DNA of 64,000 nt from Massilibacteroides vaginae. Lineage in GTDB: Bacteria; Bacteroidota; Bacteroidia; Bacteroidales; Tannerellaceae. Made by a program: the position numbers and the translations under genes. Numbering within the stretch: position 1 is the stretch's first letter; every line of letters begins with the position of its first letter. Location: contig NZ_FXDJ01000008.1 of NCBI RefSeq assembly GCF_900178525.1, positions 501,001 to 565,000 of the forward strand, written 5' to 3'. This document shows positions 25,879 through 36,281 of this stretch, in pieces. The notes under the pieces were generated by a model. That model worked only from the letters and a program-made list of their open reading frames with translations. It was not told the origin of the DNA and did no database searches.

Positions 25879-28800
25879 TTAAAATGTTAAACCTAACTTA
25901 AGACCGATACTGCGTGAGCCCGGGGTTGAAGCCTGTTCAAAACCTACACCACGGCTATCGCTGGACACACCACCGGTTTCCGGATCTAAACGCATCGTAT
26001 TGGATGAGTGCACCCAAAGTAAGGCGAGGTTTGTACCGATCAACGACACGGTTGCCTTATTGAAATACTTTGTTTTATTCAATACAGATTTCGGAATATC
26101 GTATGACAGATATACCTCACGCAGTTTCAGGAACGAACCGTCAAACACATACGTTTCAGACGTTCCATAAGAGTTAAACCAGGTATAAGCATCCGTCTTG
26201 ATCGTGTTTTCAACCCAACTTCCACTTGCGTCTTGCATCACAAAACGTTCATTTGTCTGCACATCTTTTCCGCCGATGATATCCCGTTCACGAATACCAT
26301 TCTTGGCTGTTTCGTAAGCAACACCCGCGGAGTATGAGTGAGACATGGATTGAGACCAAATATCACCGCCTACACGTAAGTCAAGTAAAAATCCGAAAGC
26401 GAGGTTTTTATAATTGAAATCCTGGCGCCATCCCATCAAGAAATCAGGCGTAACATTTCCAATAACCGAAGCAGAAGCCGTAGTCGGTCTGCCGTTTGCA
26501 TTTACTTTTATTGCGCCAAGCTGGTCTGATGTGGCTACATTTTTCTTAACATCCTCTTCCGAAATACGAGCATAACCGGTACCCACCAGGTCGCCCCATG
26601 CCGAACCAACTCTCGCTTGAGTAGCAATCCCCCAGGTCCATCCGATTTGATATGTTTCCAATCCCGGATACAAGCTTATTACCTTACTTTTATCCTTCGA
26701 AAAGTTCAATGTAGACGTCCAGTTCAAACCCTCGTTGTTGCGTAAAACATCTCCTTTAAGTTGAATTTCGATTCCTTTGTTATCAATCCGTCCGGCGTTA
26801 ACCAGCATAGACGAAAAACCAATCACGTTTGATGTTGTTACCGAAAGAATCTGATCTTTAGTTTGTTTTTGATAGTAAGCCAAGTCCAAACGGATTCTGT
26901 CGTCAAACAAACCTACTTCTGTACCCACTTCCCAAGTAGTAATACTTTCAGGCTTCAAATCAAAATTAGGATAAGTATAGCTTTTATACATCTGAGCTAC
27001 TCCGTTAAACGCGGAAGTTTCGGCATAATAATAATAGCTGTTGCGATACGCACTTGTGGCAGAACCAATCTGAGCAATACCCGCGCGAAGTTTCAGGAAT
27101 GAAAGCACATTTCCCTTAATGCTTTCAAAAGAAGCCGTTGGAATCCAGCTTAAGCTTACAGACGGATAAAAGAAATCTTCATGAATCGTTGAACTCCAGT
27201 CGTTACGCGCGCTGGCATCTAAATAAAGCTGACTTTTCCAACCAAGGGAAGCATTGGCATACACCGAATTTGAACGTATATGGCTGTGGTCCATTGTTGT
27301 TGTAGCATCCCCTCGTTTGTTGGCCAATGTGTAACCACCCGGAACCGTTAATGCCGTTGCTCCCAAATCATGTGTTTCCCATGATACATCACGGTAGTTC
27401 GCGCCAATAATACCCGAAAGGTTAAAATCACCGAACACTTTATTTACAGCAGCGATAAAGTCCATGTTCAGTTCGGTATTTTTGGTTGTTTGTTGCAAAA
27501 ATCCGCCATCAGGCCAATCACCACGATCAAAATAGTGCTTCTCGAATGTTTGCGCGTTATAATAATCAAAACCAAGGCGACCTTCGAATTTCAGCCATTC
27601 AAAAGGTTGATAGAATAACGACGACTTACCGAAAATACGGTCACGCTGATAGCTGTTCGTATTCTCATTTAACGAGAAATAAGGATTCATGTGGTAATAA
27701 TCGATCCAGTTATAATACGTATAATTACCGTTGGCATCCTTTTGATCCCAATTGTCTTTTAACGTTTTCATGTTGATCTGACGACCGGACCAGGTAATCA
27801 ATGAATTGATCGGGTTATTCCCGTAACCCTGCGTAATCAGGTTGTCACTTTGGGTACGGGTGTAGCTGGCGTTCATGTTATAGGTAATATACTTATTCAG
27901 CTTCATTTCCGTGCTGAGCTGACCGGAATATTTCTTTTGATCGGTATTAGGCACAGTACCTGCCTGATCACGAAAAGAAAGCGACGCACGTGTAGTGATG
28001 TTTTCACTTTTAGCCTGTACGGAAACCATGTGGTTCATAGACACACCCGTTTGGAAGAAATCTTTCACGTTATTCGGACGAGCCACCCAGTCCACATATT
28101 CGCCATTACTGTCGTATTGACTAATCTTTAATCCGGCATTCAATCGTGGTCCCCAAGATTCATCATAGCCTGTATTAACATCGGTAGCATAATCAAACCC
28201 ATACCGTACTGCATAATCCTGATAACTCAAATCCGAATATTTCCCGTTTTTCCAATGCCACTCATCACCGTCGTGTCCCTGACCGTAAGCGTTCTGAAGT
28301 TTTGGAAGATTTGCCACCCTGTCCATGGTTATGTTCATATCATAGGATATAGAAACTCCACTTGAGCCTTTGCCCGATTTCGTTGTGATCAAGATTACAC
28401 CGTTACCGGCACGCATACCATACAAAGCGGCTGATCCTCCCTTCAACACGGAGATAGATTCAATATCTTCAGGGTTAATGTCATTCAATCCGGAACCATA
28501 GTCAACCCCATTATATGTATTGTCTCCGGAACGTTGTGTGTCATTGGCAATCGGAACGCCATCTACAACAATTAAAGGTTGCTGATCGGCACTAAGCGAA
28601 GAGTTACCCCGAATCGCAATACGCGAAGAAGCACCAACAGAACCCCCGAATTGGTTGATTTGAACCCCGGCTACCTTTCCGGACAAAGAACTTGTTAAGC
28701 TTGTTGCACCGGCTTTGGTTAATTCGCCTGCTTTCACTTCCTGCACAGCATAACCAAGCGATTTCTTTTCGCGGTTAAGCCCCATGGCAGTTACCACAAC

Positions 28801-29112
28801 CTCGTCTAAAGCCTGTGAATCAGTAGATAGAAGTACCTCAATTTTGGATTTTACAGCCACTTCCTGACTTTTCATACCTAAATAAGAAACCACTAAAGTA
28901 GTAGCCGAACCCGGAACATTGAGCGTAAACGCCCCATCAAAATTGGTAACCGTACCGATGGTTGTACCTTTCACAACAATTGATGCCCCAATAATCGGTT
29001 CTCGATCTTCTGCGGAAAGAACCACCCCCTCCACCGGTAGCGTTTGAGCCTTTGTGGCTCCTATGCTTACCAAGAAGCATAACAAAAGATAAGTCAATCT
29101 TTTCATAAACAC
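25879..29112 (-). CDS. SusC/RagA TonB-dependent outer-membrane transporter (no STN domain)
   Basis: The 1077-aa protein has a signal peptide (1-22), a carboxypeptidase-regulatory-like domain (about 26-105: VEGVVLSAEDREPIIGASIVVKG), a TonB box and plug (LDEVVVTAMGLNREKKSLGYA, then SVLKGGSAALYGMRAGNGVILITT, about 105-225) and a long barrel to the C-terminus (SRSIGLKLGLTF). It lacks the STN domain present in the other SusC of this window, and no sigma/anti-sigma pair is near, so it is probably regulated by another route. It forms a pair with the SusD encoded next. Confidence 0.95.
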   Translation of the reverse strand: MFMKRLTYLLLCFLVSIGATKAQTLPVEGVVLSAEDREPIIGASIVVKGTTIGTVTNFDGAFTLNVPGSATTLVVSYLGMKSQEVAVKSKIEVLLSTDSQALDEVVVTAMGLNREKKSLGYAVQEVKAGELTKAGATSLTSSLSGKVAGVQINQFGGSVGASSRIAIRGNSSLSADQQPLIVVDGVPIANDTQRSGDNTYNGVDYGSGLNDINPEDIESISVLKGGSAALYGMRAGNGVILITTKSGKGSSGVSISYDMNITMDRVANLPKLQNAYGQGHDGDEWHWKNGKYSDLSYQDYAVRYGFDYATDVNTGYDESWGPRLNAGLKISQYDSNGEYVDWVARPNNVKDFFQTGVSMNHMVSVQAKSENITTRASLSFRDQAGTVPNTDQKKYSGQLSTEMKLNKYITYNMNASYTRTQSDNLITQGYGNNPINSLITWSGRQINMKTLKDNWDQKDANGNYTYYNWIDYYHMNPYFSLNENTNSYQRDRIFGKSSLFYQPFEWLKFEGRLGFDYYNAQTFEKHYFDRGDWPDGGFLQQTTKNTELNMDFIAAVNKVFGDFNLSGIIGANYRDVSWETHDLGATALTVPGGYTLANKRGDATTTMDHSHIRSNSVYANASLGWKSQLYLDASARNDWSSTIHEDFFYPSVSLSWIPTASFESIKGNVLSFLKLRAGIAQIGSATSAYRNSYYYYAETSAFNGVAQMYKSYTYPNFDLKPESITTWEVGTEVGLFDDRIRLDLAYYQKQTKDQILSVTTSNVIGFSSMLVNAGRIDNKGIEIQLKGDVLRNNEGLNWTSTLNFSKDKSKVISLYPGLETYQIGWTWGIATQARVGSAWGDLVGTGYARISEEDVKKNVATSDQLGAIKVNANGRPTTASASVIGNVTPDFLMGWRQDFNYKNLAFGFLLDLRVGGDIWSQSMSHSYSAGVAYETAKNGIRERDIIGGKDVQTNERFVMQDASGSWVENTIKTDAYTWFNSYGTSETYVFDGSFLKLREVYLSYDIPKSVLNKTKYFNKATVSLIGTNLALLWVHSSNTMRLDPETGGVSSDSRGVGFEQASTPGSRSIGLKLGLTF

Positions 29113-29595
29113 TTTTTTTACATTTTTATTAACATTAAGTAAAGTTCTTCACAAACACACATTAACACAGATAACCCATTTTTACAATCAAAAAGATAAT
29201 TCTAAACACAAATATAAAACAGAATATAAAATCAAATATTAATTATTCTTTGCCATTTTTTACAACAGCAAATATAGTAACATCCTAAAACTACAAACTA
29301 TATTATTTCTTTTTTTTATTGTTAATATGACATTTTTTCAATCATATCATAACCGGAGCAACACAAACCATAGATAAAACGAATTAAAATACACTATTTA
29401 ATCAAAGTATAAAGCTTAAAATAAAACTAATTACAAGCATGTAAAGAGGCACAAAATGCATTATCATTTTAACACACAAAAACTCAATCAAGTTACTTAT
29501 ACATAAACAAAACAGAAAAGGCAAGTATTGCAGATAATTAACAATTAATGATCACATCTTTTATTTTTCTTTTTTAAACCTATATTTTTTATCCG
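29113..29595. other. Long A/T-rich leader upstream of the second susC
   Basis: No gene or RNA family is recognised in this very A/T-rich stretch. Two minus-strand TAnnTTTG elements (TATATTTG at 29209-29216 and at 29269-29276) are candidate promoters for susC, giving leaders of about 90-150 bases. CAAA (TTTG on the minus strand) occurs about 17 bp further upstream of each, as a possible -33 element. The region ends at a family B repeat (29596-29708). Confidence 0.45.
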
Positions 29596-29708
29596 ATAAC
29601 CTTTGTTTTCCTTTTTCCACAGATATAGAAAAAGCTTTCTACAGATATAGAAAAGTTTTTCCACAATTGTCGAACTGTTTTTCCACAGATATAGAAAAAG
29701 AAAAATAT
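29596..29708. repeat. Intergenic palindromic repeat family B, copy 2
   Basis: Four 21-22-bp units of the TTTTTCCACAGATATAGAAA type, the third with the variant core ACAATTGTCG, follow the left end ATAACCTTTG. The order and core variants parallel copy 1 at 15852-15971: the unit with the TTGTCG core sits at the third place in both. It lies between acpH and the leader of the second susC. Confidence 0.75.
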
Positions 29709-29760
29709 ACTTTAAACAGATAAGTTTATCCTTATTAAAAGAAGATTTTAAAGGATAGTA

Positions 29761-30345
29761 TCAGGCTTTGGTTATATAATCCCGACAAAAGAGCCTGAGG
29801 TCGGTAAAGAACAACATGAATTGGTTAAACAATTCGTCTTCATGTTCGGACAGATACACCATAGCATTATCAACAGAAATATCCAGGTTGCGGTATTTAA
29901 CCATTATTTCAAGGGATTGACGAATTCCTTCCGGTTTGGCGTATTTACCAAGCCGGTCGGTTAAAATAAAATGCCACATAAAGCTTTTCATTCTGGCAGG
30001 TAGGTAACGGTAGTTTAAAACGAGCGTAATATAAAAGTTCTTTGTGTAAAAAGTCAACGATTTGTCTGAATACAGATGAAACCGGGAAGCGAGAAAATAA
30101 TCAAAATAAATATCCAGTAAGATAGCGGAATAACGCCCAAAATCCGGGCGTAATTTAACAACCATCTCCCGTACAACCGGATGGTTATCTGTGTAATAAT
30201 CAATAGCTCTATGAAATAAAATACCATCGGCAATATCTTTGGGGTAGTTTTCATACCCCTTTCCTTTTACAGCATCTCCAATATAATTTCCCAGCTGCCG
30301 TTTACGGACCGAACCCGAAAGAAAAATATGAGCTAAATAATTCAT
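29761..30345 (-). CDS. acpH: Acyl carrier protein phosphodiesterase (AcpH/DUF479 family)
   Basis: The 194-aa cytoplasmic protein of the AcpH family removes the phosphopantetheine arm from holo-ACP. Recognisable segments are MNYLAHIFLSG at the start, LGNYIGDAVKG, GILFHRAIDYYTDNHPVV (with the metal-binding His and Asp of the family) and RPDFGRYSAILLDIYFDYFLA. The length is typical. Its start overlaps the stop of the glucosaminidase gene by 4 bp, so the two are co-transcribed, though no functional link is known. Confidence 0.88.
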   Translation of the reverse strand: MNYLAHIFLSGSVRKRQLGNYIGDAVKGKGYENYPKDIADGILFHRAIDYYTDNHPVVREMVVKLRPDFGRYSAILLDIYFDYFLASRFHLYSDKSLTFYTKNFYITLVLNYRYLPARMKSFMWHFILTDRLGKYAKPEGIRQSLEIMVKYRNLDISVDNAMVYLSEHEDELFNQFMLFFTDLRLFCRDYITKA

Positions 30346-31256
30346 CGTAGTTTCAACACGTCACCCTCTTCGGGAACATAATCGTCGTTTTTCTTATTCA
30401 TTTTGTACAGATTCTTTATTCTGATTCCATACTTCTGAGCTATACTGTGCATAGATTCACCGATTTGCACAACATGGTCATAATAAGGTTTGTCGGCTTT
30501 CTTCTTTTTCTTTTGAAGATAGATAACATCGCCTTTTTGAAGCGGAAAATCGACCGGCACTTCATTGTATTTTTGCAGATCTTTCGGTTTAAACCCTAAA
30601 TCTCTCGCCACATCCTCGAAGCTGTCATTCGCGTTGGCATATACATATATTAAACCGTGCGTTTTATAAACCGCGCGCTTACTTATCGCTTTAGAAGAAG
30701 GCACGGAAACCGAGGTGTTTTTCCGTCCTTTATTGGAATCGAATTTATACAACTCATAATCTTCGATCATTTTTATAAGCTTGTTGGCGTAGGCTTTATC
30801 GGTAGCGTATCCGCTTTTCTGAAGCCCTCTTGCCCAGCCTTTGTAATCTTTAACATTAAGCTTAAACAGATTAGCGTATCGAGGTCTGCCGGTAAGAAAC
30901 AAAGCATGGTCGTCATACGAATCTTCTACTTTCCGATATTTACGAAAGCACTCTCCGCGGAAGTCGTCGTCATGATACGCACGCGCGCCGGTCCAATCGT
31001 TGTGACATTTTATACCAAAATGATTATTTGACTTTCTGGCCAACTGGCTCTGGCCCGCGCCAGATTCCAAAATTCCCTGAGCCAATGTAATACTGGCCGG
31101 AATTCCATACTTAGCCTGATGTTTCACAGCTATAGAATTATACTTATCTATATAGTTAATATAAGATGTGTTTTTGCGTTGGGCCTGCATCTGAGTAACA
31201 CCAAACAGGCAGAATACAAATAATAAGAGTTTGTATGATTGCAGCATCAACTTCAT
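30342..31256 (-). CDS. Glucosaminidase (GH73 type) with two LysM domains, exported
   Basis: The start is set at 31256 (304 aa): MKLMLQSYKLLLFVFCLFGVTQMQA is a good signal peptide, while the longer frame (to 31310) would begin upstream of the predicted transcript start near 31280. The catalytic domain (about 30-175) shows the FlgJ/Bax-type pattern GIPASITLAQGILESGAGQS with the catalytic Glu, then NNHFGIKCH and YDDHALFL. Two LysM peptidoglycan-binding repeats follow (about 200-250 and 260-304). It cleaves N-acetylglucosaminyl bonds in peptidoglycan for remodelling. The gene is translationally linked with acpH. Confidence 0.9.
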   Translation of the reverse strand: MKLMLQSYKLLLFVFCLFGVTQMQAQRKNTSYINYIDKYNSIAVKHQAKYGIPASITLAQGILESGAGQSQLARKSNNHFGIKCHNDWTGARAYHDDDFRGECFRKYRKVEDSYDDHALFLTGRPRYANLFKLNVKDYKGWARGLQKSGYATDKAYANKLIKMIEDYELYKFDSNKGRKNTSVSVPSSKAISKRAVYKTHGLIYVYANANDSFEDVARDLGFKPKDLQKYNEVPVDFPLQKGDVIYLQKKKKKADKPYYDHVVQIGESMHSIAQKYGIRIKNLYKMNKKNDDYVPEEGDVLKLR

Positions 31257-31286
31257 AAATGTGTTCTTTTTTTCTTGGATAATGCA

Positions 31287-31294
31287 CAAAGATA
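31287..31294 (-). promoter_or_regulatory. Predicted -7 element for the glucosaminidase gene
   Basis: The minus strand reads TATCTTTG (TAnnTTTG) between the upstream in-frame ATG (31310) and the chosen start (31256). It therefore supports the shorter protein. Confidence 0.55.
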
Positions 31295-31403
31295 TACTAT
31301 TTCCTGTCATTATACTATGTTAAATTAATAAGCAACAGGAATAAGTACACATAAGCATCGTTCGATTTTGCACGCTTTTATTGTTCATTCCTTATTATTA
31401 TTT

Positions 31404-31411
31404 TACCTTTG
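31404..31411 (+). promoter_or_regulatory. Predicted -7 element for mutA-mutB
   Basis: TACCTTTG (TAnnTTTG) predicts a transcript start near 31418 and a leader of about 60 bases to the ATG at 31480. Confidence 0.5.
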
Positions 31412-31479
31412 ATGTCTGTTATTGAACTGTAAGATTATTGAACATTACTAATACCAAAAGAATTAAAGTAACTAACATT

Positions 31480-33339
31480 ATGTCAGAGTTAAAAGAAAAA
31501 CTTTTCTCCGAATTTCCGCCGGTTACTACAGATGAATGGATGGCGAAAATTACGGCAGACCTAAAAGGTGTGCCATTTGAGAAAAAACTAATCTGGAAAA
31601 CGAATGAAGGGTTTGAAGTAAAACCTTTTTACAGAGAAGAAGACATTCAAGACCTGAAGTCCATCAAGTCTTTGCCGGGTGAGTTCCCTTTCGTTAGGGG
31701 CACTAAAAAAGACAATAACTGGGATGTACGGCAGGACATTGAAGTGGAAGACTTTGCCGCTGCTAACAAAAAAGCGCTTGATCTCTTGAATAAAGGGATT
31801 ACTTCTCTCGGGTTTTCTTTCAAGAAAGACAAAATTACGGCAGAAAACATTGCACTATTACTTAGTGGCATTGTAGCCGAATCGGTTGAACTAAACTTCA
31901 GAACCTGTCTTAGCGGAGCTACGAAACTTTTAGGAATACTAACAAGTTACCTGAAAGCAGCCGGTGCCGACCTTAGCAAATGTTACGGTTCGGTTAATTA
32001 TGATGTGTTTAAAAATCCTTTATTAAAAGGATACAAGGCAGAAGACTGGAGCGATGAGGCTATTGAAGTGCTTAACGCCGCCGCCGAATTACCTAAATTC
32101 AGAGTGCTTGCTGTAAATGCAATGCTCTTAAACAACTCGGGAGCCTACATTTCGCAGGAGTTAGGTTATGCTTTAGCATGGGGTAACGATTTGCTTGCCA
32201 AATTAACAGAAAAAGGACTTTCGGTTGATGAAGTTGCTAAAAGAATTAAGTTTAATTTCGGAGTAAGTTCCAATTACTTCATGGAAATCGCGAAATTCCG
32301 TACCGCTCGTTGGTTATGGGCACAAATCGTAGCTCAATACAATCCGGCTTGTGATTGTTCGGCCAAGATGGACGCACACGCAATTACCTCAAAATGGAAC
32401 ATGACTATATATGACGCGCACGTGAACCTATTGCGTACGCAAACCGAAGCAATGTCGGCAGCTATTGCCGGAGTTAACTCAATAACTGTTCTTCCGTTTG
32501 ATGATGTATATCAGAATTCAGACGATTTCTCTGAACGCATTGCTCGCAATCAACAATTGTTATTGAAAGAGGAATGCCATTTTGATAAGGTAGCTGACCC
32601 TGCGGCAGGTTCATATTATGTAGAAGTACTGACAAGTTCGTTGGCCGATGTGGCTTGGAAATTGTTCCTTGAAGTGGAAGAGGCCGGAGGTTTTACCACT
32701 TTAGCGGATAAAGGCCAAATACAGAATGCGGTTAATGCATCAGCTATTGCAAGACAAAAAGCTGTAGCTACCCGTCGTGAGGTATTATTAGGAACAAATC
32801 AGTTCCCTAACTTCACTGAAGTGGCAGGAGATAAAATAAAGAAAAATTCCGAATGCGGTTGCGGTTGTGGCTGTGGTGACGAAAAAGCGGTTCCTACATT
32901 AAACAATTCTCGCGGATCATCAGAATTTGAAGCACTTCGCTTGGCTACAGAAAAAAGCGGCAATACACCAAAAGTATTTATGCTTACTATCGGTAATCTG
33001 GCTATGCGTTTGGCTCGCTCGCAATTCTCATCAAACTTCTTTGGCTGTGCAGGTTATAAAGTAATCGATAATTTAGGTTTTGAAACCGTTGAAGCTGGTG
33101 TTGAAGCAGCAGTAAAAGCCGGTGCTAACATAGTGGTACTGTGTTCAAGTGACGACGAATACGTTGACTTTGCTCCTGCAGCTTTTAAAGCGATCAACGG
33201 AAGAGCTGAATTTGTTGTTGCTGGTGCTCCTGAATGCATGGAGGACCTGAAAACACAAGGCATAACTCAATTTATCAATGTAAGAAGCAACGTGCTGGAA
33301 ACATTGAAAACCTTTAACGCTAAATTAGGAATTGCTTAA
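31480..33339 (+). CDS. mutA: Methylmalonyl-CoA mutase small subunit
   Basis: The non-catalytic subunit of the B12 enzyme interconverts succinyl-CoA and methylmalonyl-CoA in the propionate branch. The ATG at 31480 ([20 protein letters not shown], 619 aa) is preferred over an in-frame TTG at 31438. The TIM-barrel part contains [14 protein letters not shown] and [13 protein letters not shown]. The C-terminal B12-fold part lacks the DxHxxG cobalt-ligand motif that MutB has, as usual for this subunit. Odd feature: between the two domains is the Cys/Gly run [11 protein letters not shown] (about residue 463). mutB begins 11 bp later. Confidence 0.94.
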   Translation: MSELKEKLFSEFPPVTTDEWMAKITADLKGVPFEKKLIWKTNEGFEVKPFYREEDIQDLKSIKSLPGEFPFVRGTKKDNNWDVRQDIEVEDFAAANKKALDLLNKGITSLGFSFKKDKITAENIALLLSGIVAESVELNFRTCLSGATKLLGILTSYLKAAGADLSKCYGSVNYDVFKNPLLKGYKAEDWSDEAIEVLNAAAELPKFRVLAVNAMLLNNSGAYISQELGYALAWGNDLLAKLTEKGLSVDEVAKRIKFNFGVSSNYFMEIAKFRTARWLWAQIVAQYNPACDCSAKMDAHAITSKWNMTIYDAHVNLLRTQTEAMSAAIAGVNSITVLPFDDVYQNSDDFSERIARNQQLLLKEECHFDKVADPAAGSYYVEVLTSSLADVAWKLFLEVEEAGGFTTLADKGQIQNAVNASAIARQKAVATRREVLLGTNQFPNFTEVAGDKIKKNSECGCGCGCGDEKAVPTLNNSRGSSEFEALRLATEKSGNTPKVFMLTIGNLAMRLARSQFSSNFFGCAGYKVIDNLGFETVEAGVEAAVKAGANIVVLCSSDDEYVDFAPAAFKAINGRAEFVVAGAPECMEDLKTQGITQFINVRSNVLETLKTFNAKLGIA

Positions 33340-33350
33340 GTAGAAGAATC

Positions 33351-35498
33351 ATGAGACCGAATTTTAAAAATATAGATATAAAAAACGCCGGATTCACAGC
33401 TACTAATACGCAAGAGTGGATCAAAGAGAACGGCATTAATGCAGACTGGAAAACTCCTGAACATATAGAAGTTAAGTCTGTTTATACCAAAGAAGATCTT
33501 GAAGGAATGGAGCATTTGAATTATGCTTCAGGTCTTCCTCCTTATTTAAGAGGCCCGTATAGCGGTATGTATGCTATGCGTCCTTGGACAATCCGTCAGT
33601 ACGCCGGATTCTCAACCGCAGAAGAATCGAATGCTTTCTATAGAAGAAACCTTGCTTCAGGGCAAAAGGGTCTTTCTGTAGCTTTCGACTTAGCTACGCA
33701 CCGCGGATATGACGCTGATCACGACCGTGTAGTTGGTGATGTAGGTAAAGCAGGCGTGTCAATCTGTTCTTTGGAAGATATGAAAGTATTGTTTGATGGT
33801 ATTCCATTGAATAAGATGTCTGTTTCCATGACTATGAACGGTGCTGTGCTTCCTATATTGGCATTCTATATCAATGCAGGATTAGAGCAAGGTGCTAAAT
33901 TGGAAGAAATGGCAGGAACAATTCAGAATGACATTCTGAAAGAGTTCATGGTGCGTAACACCTACATTTATCCACCGGAGTTTTCCATGAAGATTATTGC
34001 TGATATCTTCGAATACACTTCGCAAAAGATGCCTAAATTTAACTCAATCTCTATCTCCGGTTACCACATGCAGGAAGCAGGAGCTACAGCCGATATTGAG
34101 ATGGCTTATACACTTTGTGATGGTATGGAGTATTTGCGTGCAGGTATTGATGCAGGTATCGATGTAGATGCCTTCGCTCCTCGCCTGTCTTTCTTCTGGG
34201 CAATCGGCATGAATCACTTTATGGAAATCGCGAAAATGCGTGCCGCTCGTATGCTTTGGGCGAAGATTGTGAAAAGCTTCGGAGCAAAGAATCCGAAATC
34301 ATTAGCACTTCGTACGCATAGTCAGACTTCAGGATGGTCGTTAACGGAACAAGATCCGTTTAACAATGTAGGTCGTACTTGTATTGAAGCTATGGCTGCT
34401 GCATTAGGACATACACAATCATTACACACGAACGCATTGGACGAAGCAATCGCTTTACCGACCGACTTCTCTGCCCGTATTGCTCGTAACACACAGATTT
34501 ATATTCAGGAAGAAACGCAGATATGTAAAGAAATCGACCCTTGGGCAGGTTCTTATTATGTAGAAACGTTGACAAACGAACTTGTTCATAAAGGCTGGGC
34601 ACTGATTCAGGAAGTACAAAGCATGGGTGGAATGGCAAAAGCAATCGAAACCGGTCTGCCGAAGATGCGTATCGAAGAAGCTGCTGCCCGCACACAAGCA
34701 CGTATCGACTCTAACTTGCAGACAATTGTTGGTGTAAACAAATATCGTTTGGCTAAAGAAGCACCGATCGACATTCTGGAAATCGACAATACCGCAGTGC
34801 GCGTTCAGCAAATCGAACGTCTTAACACAGTACGTGGCAAACGCGACGAAGCTGCTGTAAAAGAAGCGTTGAATGCTATTACCGAATGTGCTCGTACGAA
34901 GAAAGGAAACTTGTTGGAATTAGCGGTAAAAGCTGCCGGACTTCGTGCTACTCTTGGTGAAATATCCGATGCTTGCGAAGAAATCGCAGGACGTTATAAA
35001 GCAATTATCAGAACTATTTCAGGCGTGTATTCATCAGAAACAAAACAAGATGCAGACTTTATCAGAGCCTGCGAACTGACAGAGAAATTCGCGAAGAAAG
35101 AAGGTCGTCAACCTCGTATTATGATCGCGAAAATGGGACAAGACGGTCACGACCGTGGTGCTAAAGTAGTAGCAACAGGGTATGCAGACTGTGGATTCGA
35201 CGTAGATATGGGACCTTTGTTCCAGACTCCGGCCGAAGCCGCTCGTCAGGCTGTAGAAAATGATGTACACGTAATGGGTGTTTCTTCACTTGCAGCAGGA
35301 CATAAAACACTTGTTCCTCAGGTAATAGAAGAACTCAAAAAATTAGGACGTGAAGATATAATCGTAATTGCCGGAGGAGTAATTCCTGCTCAGGATTATG
35401 ATTATCTTTATAAAGCCGGTGTAGCAGCAATCTTTGGTCCGGGTTCACCCGTTGCCAAGGCAGCATGCCAGATTTTAGAAATCCTGTTGGATGAATAA
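33351..35498 (+). CDS. mutB: Methylmalonyl-CoA mutase large (catalytic) subunit
   Basis: The 715-aa catalytic subunit has the N-terminal substrate-binding TIM barrel ([38 protein letters not shown]) and the C-terminal cobalamin domain with [15 protein letters not shown] (DxHxxG, His cobalt ligand, about residue 602) and [12 protein letters not shown]. Length is the family standard. It forms the heterodimer with MutA and feeds propionate formation from succinate, a typical Bacteroidales fermentation route. A terminator follows. Confidence 0.96.
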   Translation: MRPNFKNIDIKNAGFTATNTQEWIKENGINADWKTPEHIEVKSVYTKEDLEGMEHLNYASGLPPYLRGPYSGMYAMRPWTIRQYAGFSTAEESNAFYRRNLASGQKGLSVAFDLATHRGYDADHDRVVGDVGKAGVSICSLEDMKVLFDGIPLNKMSVSMTMNGAVLPILAFYINAGLEQGAKLEEMAGTIQNDILKEFMVRNTYIYPPEFSMKIIADIFEYTSQKMPKFNSISISGYHMQEAGATADIEMAYTLCDGMEYLRAGIDAGIDVDAFAPRLSFFWAIGMNHFMEIAKMRAARMLWAKIVKSFGAKNPKSLALRTHSQTSGWSLTEQDPFNNVGRTCIEAMAAALGHTQSLHTNALDEAIALPTDFSARIARNTQIYIQEETQICKEIDPWAGSYYVETLTNELVHKGWALIQEVQSMGGMAKAIETGLPKMRIEEAAARTQARIDSNLQTIVGVNKYRLAKEAPIDILEIDNTAVRVQQIERLNTVRGKRDEAAVKEALNAITECARTKKGNLLELAVKAAGLRATLGEISDACEEIAGRYKAIIRTISGVYSSETKQDADFIRACELTEKFAKKEGRQPRIMIAKMGQDGHDRGAKVVATGYADCGFDVDMGPLFQTPAEAARQAVENDVHVMGVSSLAAGHKTLVPQVIEELKKLGREDIIVIAGGVIPAQDYDYLYKAGVAAIFGPGSPVAKAACQILEILLDE

Positions 35499-35520
35499 TT
35501 GAAACAGAATAAATAATTAG

Positions 35521-35555
35521 AAGCGTGGTTTTCATTGTTAAGCCACGCTTTTTTT
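35521..35555 (+). terminator. Terminator after mutB
   Basis: AAGCGTGG (35521-35528) pairs with CCACGCTT (35543-35550) and is followed by a run of T. Confidence 0.8.
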
Positions 35556-35610
35556 GTCAAAAAAAATATCATTCGCAAGAATGGACAACCAGTTAATCAA
35601 AAAAAGAAGA

Positions 35611-35618
35611 TAGCTTTG
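35611..35618 (+). promoter_or_regulatory. Predicted -7 element for the zinc-ribbon gene
   Basis: TAGCTTTG (TAnnTTTG) lies inside the longer open frame that begins at 35535. Transcription from it supports the ATG at 35646. Confidence 0.55.
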
Positions 35619-35645
35619 TTTCATTATCAATTAAAACAAACGGTT

Positions 35646-35921
35646 ATGGAAACAAAATTTTGTCAAAGTTGCGGAATGCCTCTTCAAAAGGCTGACGATC
35701 ACGGAACAAACAAAGATTTAACAAGCAATGACGACTATTGCTGCTATTGTTACAACGAAGGTACTTTTACACAAAACGTGACTATGGATGAAATGATTAT
35801 CCATTGCGCTCAATTTGTGGATGAATTCAACAAAGGCTCAGACAAAAAAATGTCGAAAGAGGAAGCAATCGCTCAAATGAAACTTTACTTTCCAACATTG
35901 AAACGTTGGGCAGCCAACTAA
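35646..35921 (+). CDS. Small zinc-ribbon protein
   Basis: The 91-aa protein, METKFCQSCGMPL at the start, has a four-cysteine ribbon: CxxC (FCQSC) and later YCCYCYNEG. The C-terminal helix part (DEMIIHCAQFVDEF ... AIAQMKLYFPTLKRW) matches the putative zinc-ribbon domain family of Bacteroidota, of unknown role. The start is set at 35646 because the promoter at 35611 lies within the longer frame. A truncated relative follows 7 bp downstream. Confidence 0.82.
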   Translation: METKFCQSCGMPLQKADDHGTNKDLTSNDDYCCYCYNEGTFTQNVTMDEMIIHCAQFVDEFNKGSDKKMSKEEAIAQMKLYFPTLKRWAAN

Positions 35922-35928
35922 GTATTGT

Positions 35929-36207
35929 ATGAAGGAACTCTTTTGTCAAAGCTGTGGCATGCCTCTATCTGTTCCCGAACATTTCGGCATTTCACCATCA
36001 GCCTACAGAAAATCCCCCACTCCATGGAAAGACATACCCCAAATTAACAACACACAATGTAAGTTATCTCCTGAAATCAGAGAAATTTCATCCACAAACA
36101 GCATCTACATCCGTATTATTGATGCCTATAGCTCTCCTAAATCATACAATATTGCCTGGGGTAAACTATATCACTTTGCCGTAGATAACCAATTAGAATG
36201 CCTGTAA
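35929..36207 (+). pseudogene. Degenerate zinc-ribbon paralogue
   Basis: A 92-codon frame begins MKELFCQSCGMPLSVPEHFG, a clear copy of the zinc-ribbon N-terminus, but the second cysteine pair and the rest of the family pattern are absent. The remaining 70 residues (SPSAYRKSPTPWKDI onward) resemble nothing I recognise, and no other frame restores the domain. It is likely a truncated paralogue of the upstream gene joined to unrelated sequence; a short functional protein with only one CxxC is possible but less likely. Confidence 0.55.
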
Positions 36208-36281
36208 GAAATTTTCCTTTCATAAACAGAAAATACTAACCGCAAAGAAAACTTTCTAAACCATTACAAAGCATTTAAAAC

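Noticed and set aside
31311-31479. Cobalamin riboswitch ahead of mutA.
   Set aside because: The leader is about 60 bases and shows no B12-box; the gap is too short for the aptamer.
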